Below are positions 5,593-8,776 of a DNA stretch of 8,776 bases, piece by piece. A model generated the notes under the pieces. It made no database searches and had not been told where the DNA came from. It saw only the letters and a list, made by a program, of their open reading frames with translations. The position numbers were made by a program, and so were the translations under genes. Within the stretch, counting starts at the first letter, position 1, and the number at the start of each line of letters is the position of its first letter. This DNA comes from Prolixibacteraceae bacterium (GTDB lineage Bacteria; Bacteroidota; Bacteroidia; Bacteroidales; Prolixibacteraceae): contig JAFGDX010000034.1 in the NCBI GenBank assembly GCA_016931875.1, forward strand, positions 1-8,776, in the 5' to 3' direction.

Positions 5593-7548
5593 TTAAACCG
5601 TTACAAACTGGGCAATATTTCGGTTTATTTCAATGCGGTTAAACAACGATTTCATAATGCGGATGTAAATTTCATCCTTTAAAACCAGGTCTTCAATTCC
5701 TTCATCAATGTTGGGGTTGTCGTTTATTTCAATAATGTAAACTTCGCCGTTCACCATTTTCAGGTCAACTCCGTACAACCCGTCGCCAATAAGCGATGCC
5801 GCTTTTACAGCTGTTTTTACCACTATTTCGGGTACATTTTCCACGGCAAGGGTTTCCGATTCTCCCCAGTTTTCCTTGTTGGGAGTATTCCAGTCGTAAA
5901 TTTGCCAGTGGTTTTTGGCCATGTAATATTTGCAGGCGTACAAGGGTTTTTGGTCTAAAACGCCAATTCTCCAGTCGTATTCTGAAGGCATAAATTCCTG
6001 AATTACAACCAGGTCAGAAATCTTGAACAGGCGTTGCAAAGCCTTGTCCAGTTCGTCAGTGTTATTTACTTTTTCCACGCCGAGCGAAAAGGCGCTGTCG
6101 GGTTGTTTCAAAACCAGCGGGAAATTCAGGTGCAGGGGTTTTGATTTTTGATAGGTTGATTTTGCAAGGATAACGGTAGCCGGGGTTTTTATTTTGTTTT
6201 GTTTTAAGCGCTCGTTTTGAAATATTTTGTTTGAACAGCGCAATATCGACCAGGGGTCGTCAATAACCACCAGCCCTTCAGCGTAAGCCGACCGGGAAAA
6301 CTGATAGGTGTGGTCGTTTACATTGGTGGTTTCGCGGATAAAGAGCGCGTCGAATTCGGGCAGTTGGCTGTAATCATCCTTGGTAATAAACTCAACATAA
6401 AATCCGATTTTTTCTGCGGCTTTTTTAAAGTTTTGCAAAGCATCGGGGCAGGAGGGCGGGTTTTTTTCCTGTGGATTTACCAGTATTGCCAAATCATATT
6501 TGTAGTTCTTAAAGCGTGGCCGTGTAAACCTTTTTTTTGAAAAGTAATCCCGGGCAAATTCCTGCACTTTTTCCATGTGGTCGGGGTTTACCCGTTTTAA
6601 ACTCAGCGGCGAAACTTTCTGAACCATCCATTTTTCGTTTTTGATAAAATCGATTTGAAGCAGCGGTGCCTCGAAAAGATGATACAGTTTTTGGGCCAGC
6701 AGGCGGTATTTGGGATTTACTGACTTCCCGAAATAAATAAAAAGGCTGGTTTTATTTTCTTTAACGTGTTTCAGGCTTTTCTGAATGCTGTCGTCGATGT
6801 AACCCGAAATAGAGCGCACCAGTGAAAGGCTGGAAAAATCGCGCAAAGTGGTAACGTTGGGAATCACACGGTGGTCGCGCGCTGAAGCCAGCAACGAAAC
6901 ATAGTAGCCCATTTTTTGGTACTGGTACGAGTTACTGAGGTTAAAAATCCGTACGTTTTTCAGCGACTGGAATTCGGGATCGGTTATATAATTTCGTGAT
7001 GAAACTACTTTTACTCCTTCAATTTCGAGGTTCCAGCTTTTGGGATCGCGAACGATGATGATGTTGGAAATGCTTTGTTTTTCCTGGTATTCTTCCAGTT
7101 TTAAAACCATTCGCAGCCCGTCTTCATTTTTTGTGTAGTATTGCGGCAACTCTTCGGTAACGATAAATCCGGCTTTTTTATAAAACCGGGTGAGTTTTTC
7201 ATCGGTTTTTCTCAGTTCCAGCGAAATGCGTTCGAATTTACCTGTGTTGGCCAGGTTTACAATGTGGCCTAACAGTTGTTTTCCAATGCCGGTTCCCTGG
7301 AATTCGGGCAAAACAGCGATGGAAAACAAACGCAGGGTTTTTGGATAGAGAAATAAGGTGGCAGAAGCAACCGGCCGCGTTATTTTGTTCTTTGTAATTT
7401 CAGCCACAAGTACATTTTGAAAAGGGCTGGATAAGCTGTACCGGATGGCCCGCCGGTTATTTTGCTGAAAAGCAGGGAAACATTTTTTTTCCAGTTCTTC
7501 AAGAAAATCAAGGTCGCTGGACCCCGATTTTCGAATGCTAATCTTCAT
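5593..7548 (-). CDS. GNAT acetyltransferase-RLAN-RimK-type ATP-grasp fusion (putative amidoligase)
   Basis: This 651-residue protein has three parts. Residues about 1-150 form a GNAT acyltransferase domain: FSIAVLPEFQGTGIGKQLL at 75-93 holds the acetyl-CoA loop (Q84-G-T-G-I-G89), and RFYKKAGF at 121-128 is the usual last helix. Residues about 160-340 look like the RimK-like ATP-grasp N-terminal (RLAN) domain, with YYVSLLASARDHRVIPN at 215-231. Residues about 350-640 are a RimK-type ATP-grasp: NK at 440-441, VLKQPDSAFSLGV at 479-491, IQEFM at 516-520, DWRIG at 525-529, GVDLK at 593-597 and the Mg-binding EINDNPN at 607-613. Such enzymes join a carboxylate to an amine via an acyl phosphate. The fusion suggests one protein that both ligates and acylates, as in N-acetylglutaminylglutamine synthesis (GNAT plus ATP-grasp), but the substrates here are unknown. 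Catalytic motifs look intact. No signal peptide is present, so it is cytosolic. It is first in a co-directional row with cysQ and cysC. Confidence 0.87.
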   Translation of the reverse strand: MKISIRKSGSSDLDFLEELEKKCFPAFQQNNRRAIRYSLSSPFQNVLVAEITKNKITRPVASATLFLYPKTLRLFSIAVLPEFQGTGIGKQLLGHIVNLANTGKFERISLELRKTDEKLTRFYKKAGFIVTEELPQYYTKNEDGLRMVLKLEEYQEKQSISNIIIVRDPKSWNLEIEGVKVVSSRNYITDPEFQSLKNVRIFNLSNSYQYQKMGYYVSLLASARDHRVIPNVTTLRDFSSLSLVRSISGYIDDSIQKSLKHVKENKTSLFIYFGKSVNPKYRLLAQKLYHLFEAPLLQIDFIKNEKWMVQKVSPLSLKRVNPDHMEKVQEFARDYFSKKRFTRPRFKNYKYDLAILVNPQEKNPPSCPDALQNFKKAAEKIGFYVEFITKDDYSQLPEFDALFIRETTNVNDHTYQFSRSAYAEGLVVIDDPWSILRCSNKIFQNERLKQNKIKTPATVILAKSTYQKSKPLHLNFPLVLKQPDSAFSLGVEKVNNTDELDKALQRLFKISDLVVIQEFMPSEYDWRIGVLDQKPLYACKYYMAKNHWQIYDWNTPNKENWGESETLAVENVPEIVVKTAVKAASLIGDGLYGVDLKMVNGEVYIIEINDNPNIDEGIEDLVLKDEIYIRIMKSLFNRIEINRNIAQFVTV

Positions 7549-7585
7549 GTGTGTTGTTAAAAACTAAATAAAAGTAACACTTTTT

Positions 7586-7593
7586 TATATTTG
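7586..7593 (+). promoter_or_regulatory. Candidate plus-strand -7 box
   Basis: TATATTTG matches the Bacteroidota TAnnTTTG form on the plus strand, although no protein gene on this strand follows. I find no TTTG at -33. Its interest comes from the plus-oriented terminator about 70 bases downstream. Chance matches are common in DNA this AT-rich. Confidence 0.22.
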
Positions 7594-7603
7594 AAAACTG
7601 AAT

Positions 7604-7611
7604 CAAATGTA
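7604..7611 (-). promoter_or_regulatory. Candidate -7 box for the GNAT-RLAN-ATP-grasp gene
   Basis: Read on the minus strand, this is TACATTTG, matching TAnnTTTG, and it would start transcription about 50 bases before the ATG at 7548. No clear TTTG -33 element is present at the expected distance. It is the best promoter candidate for the amidoligase-cysQ-cysC row. Confidence 0.33.
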
Positions 7612-7659
7612 AGCCATTTTTTTATTTTTTGTTCGGTATAAATGATAAAATTAAGGAAT

Positions 7660-7697
7660 TGTAAAATACCTGGGAATGTGTATTTTACATTTTTTTA
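7660..7697 (+). terminator. Strong hairpin with plus-strand T-tract
   Basis: TGTAAAATAC at 7660-7669 pairs perfectly with GTATTTTACA at 7680-7689 (10 pairs, 10-base loop), followed by seven T at 7690-7696. This is the form of a rho-independent terminator for plus-strand transcription, yet both flanking genes lie on the minus strand. On the minus strand the stem is followed by AATTCC rather than a U-run, so it would be a poor terminator for the VOC gene, though it might still act as a 3'-end stabiliser. Confidence 0.6.
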
Positions 7698-7734
7698 GTT
7701 GCTGAAGAAAAACAGATCAGGATAAATTCCGGGT

Positions 7735-8574
7735 TCAGGCTTTTTCCAAAGCTTCAATATCAAACTTTTTCATTTTCATAAATGCCTGAACAACCCGCTC
7801 TGAACGGTCAGGATCACTCATCAGTTTTTCCAGTACTGAAGGAATGATTTGCCACGAAACGCCAAACTGATCTTTTAGCCAGCCACACTGTTCAGCTTCT
7901 GGCACTGCCGAAAGTTTTCCCCAAAAATAGTCAATTTGCTCCTGGTTGTCACATTCAACTACAAAAGAAACCGCCTCATTAAAACCGAACTTATGGTCCA
8001 TCGAACTGTCCATCGCCATAAATACCCGGTCATTTAGTTTGAACTGTGCGTGTTTTACTGTTCCTTCCACATCCGGATCTTCAGCGGTGTACCTCATAAT
8101 TCCGGTCACGGAAGAGTTCCCGAACACCGAGGTATAAAAGCGGATGGCATTTTCAGCTTTTCCGGCCTGTTTGCCGGTGAACAATAATGACGGAGTGAAT
8201 TTCTGGCCAACATCCTCCATTTTCCCAAAGGCCAGTTGCCAGCTAACTCCAAATTTGTCCTGCACCCATCCGTATCTTTCGCTCCAGTCGTATTTATCGA
8301 TGGGCATTAAAGCATTTCCCCCATCCAAAAGTTTTTCCCATGCATTGTCAACTTCGTTTTTGGTTTCGCAAACCACGTAAAACGAAACGGATGGATTAAT
8401 GGCAAAGTGCGGACCGCCGTTCAAACACATAAATCGCTGTCCGGCTGATTCGAAGTTTACAACTATCTGATTTTCTGAAATAATTTGGGAATTATTAAAA
8501 ACCGAGCAGTAAAATTCTGCTGCATCTTTGGCGTTCCCGTCAAACCAAAGACATGGATACAATTGTTTTTTCAT
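7735..8574 (-). CDS. Tandem VOC (PhnB/glyoxalase-like) two-domain protein
   Basis: This 279-residue cytosolic protein is made of two homologous VOC modules. Module 1 covers about 5-115 (YPCLWFDGNAKDAAEFYCSVF, then YGWVQDKFGVSWQL at 101-114). Module 2 covers about 127-245 (TPSLLFTG, ENAIRFYTSVFG at 141-152, then CGWLKDQFGVSWQI at 230-243). The repeated GW-x-x-D-x-FGVSWQ ending marks the PhnB-like group often mislabelled '3-demethylubiquinone-9 3-methyltransferase'; methyltransferase activity should not be inferred. No biochemical function is known to me for this subgroup, and I cannot assign metal ligands with confidence. It starts 68 bases after an AHSA1-like gene on the same strand. Small VOC and SRPBCC genes often neighbour each other in Bacteroidota, so a shared transcript is likely. 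Confidence 0.9.
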   Translation of the reverse strand: MKKQLYPCLWFDGNAKDAAEFYCSVFNNSQIISENQIVVNFESAGQRFMCLNGGPHFAINPSVSFYVVCETKNEVDNAWEKLLDGGNALMPIDKYDWSERYGWVQDKFGVSWQLAFGKMEDVGQKFTPSLLFTGKQAGKAENAIRFYTSVFGNSSVTGIMRYTAEDPDVEGTVKHAQFKLNDRVFMAMDSSMDHKFGFNEAVSFVVECDNQEQIDYFWGKLSAVPEAEQCGWLKDQFGVSWQIIPSVLEKLMSDPDRSERVVQAFMKMKKFDIEALEKA

Positions 8575-8642
8575 GACATTTTATTTTTTTTATGAATGAA
8601 TTTTTGTTGTTCATGGCCTGGCTGTAGTTTTCTCATTTTTGT

Positions 8643-8776
8643 TTACTTGTTTTCTTTTAAAAAATCAAAGGCTCCCTTTCGTAAATTGATTCCATATTCC
8701 ATCCAGGCTTTGAGACAGGCTAAAAAATTGGCCCAGCCTTCGGTGTTTCCTTTTAACCAGTTGATTCCGTCGGGGG
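8643..8776 (-). CDS. AHSA1-like SRPBCC-domain protein, C-terminus only (5' end outside the window)
   Basis: On the minus strand an open frame enters at the window edge and ends at the TAA at 8643-8645, giving 43 residues. The sequence contains NTEGWANFLACLKAWMEYGI followed by NLRKGAF, the typical final helix of Activator-of-Hsp90-ATPase-like (AHSA1) START/SRPBCC proteins. Members have a hydrophobic ligand cavity; most bacterial ones have no known function, and a role with Hsp90 should not be assumed. The gene is cut by the window, not visibly broken. It lies 68 bases upstream of the VOC gene. Confidence 0.82.
   Translation of the reverse strand, partial: PDGINWLKGNTEGWANFLACLKAWMEYGINLRKGAFDFLKENK

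Noticed and set aside
4138..5719. The same 15-base string (TCAATGTTGGGGTTG) occurs in cysC (4138-4152) and in the amidoligase gene (5705-5719).
   Set aside because: Both copies encode NPNID in the same reading direction. In the ATP-grasp protein this belongs to the conserved metal-binding motif, so shared codon use is a sufficient explanation; the flanks do not match.

Overview
This window looks like chromosomal DNA from a Bacteroidota bacterium, plausibly a marine or anaerobic member of the Marinilabiliales/Prolixibacteraceae type; that family-level guess is weak. The evidence is AT-rich intergenic DNA, -7 boxes of the Bacteroidota form TAnnTTTG, mostly absent Shine-Dalgarno sequences, and proteins with Bacteroidota-style sequences. 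I saw no tRNA, rRNA, CRISPR array, insertion sequence or phage gene. No gene-free stretch exceeds 300 bases.

Plus-strand block (1-2236): the 3' part of a Crp/Fnr-family regulator cut by the window edge, a secreted YceI-family lipocalin-like protein with its own -7 box and a clear rho-independent terminator, and a LigB/YgiD-type extradiol dioxygenase preceded by a consensus AGGAGG. This is a small accessory/stress-type neighbourhood.

Minus-strand block (7548 down to 2443): a three-domain GNAT-RLAN-ATP-grasp protein of the RimK-like amidoligase group, then cysQ (3'(2'),5'-bisphosphate nucleotidase), cysC (APS kinase; 6-base gap to cysQ), and a sulfide:quinone oxidoreductase-like flavoprotein that keeps all three characteristic cysteines. 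CysC makes PAPS and CysQ removes the PAP by-product, so these two form a tight functional pair. The SQR would oxidise sulfide and feed electrons to the quinone pool. All four genes point the same way, giving the block a sulfur theme. The amidoligase is the least understood member, and its product cannot be read from the sequence.

Right edge (7735-8776, minus strand): a two-domain VOC/PhnB-like protein and, cut by the window, the C-terminus of an AHSA1-like SRPBCC protein. The 186-base gap between the VOC gene and the amidoligase gene contains a -7 box on each strand and a strong hairpin whose T-tract lies on the plus strand. That suggests a possible small plus-strand transcript opposite the amidoligase leader.

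The best candidates for something undescribed are the GNAT-RLAN-ATP-grasp enzyme next to PAPS-metabolism genes, and the possible small RNA in its upstream region. No clearly novel multi-gene system is proven here.
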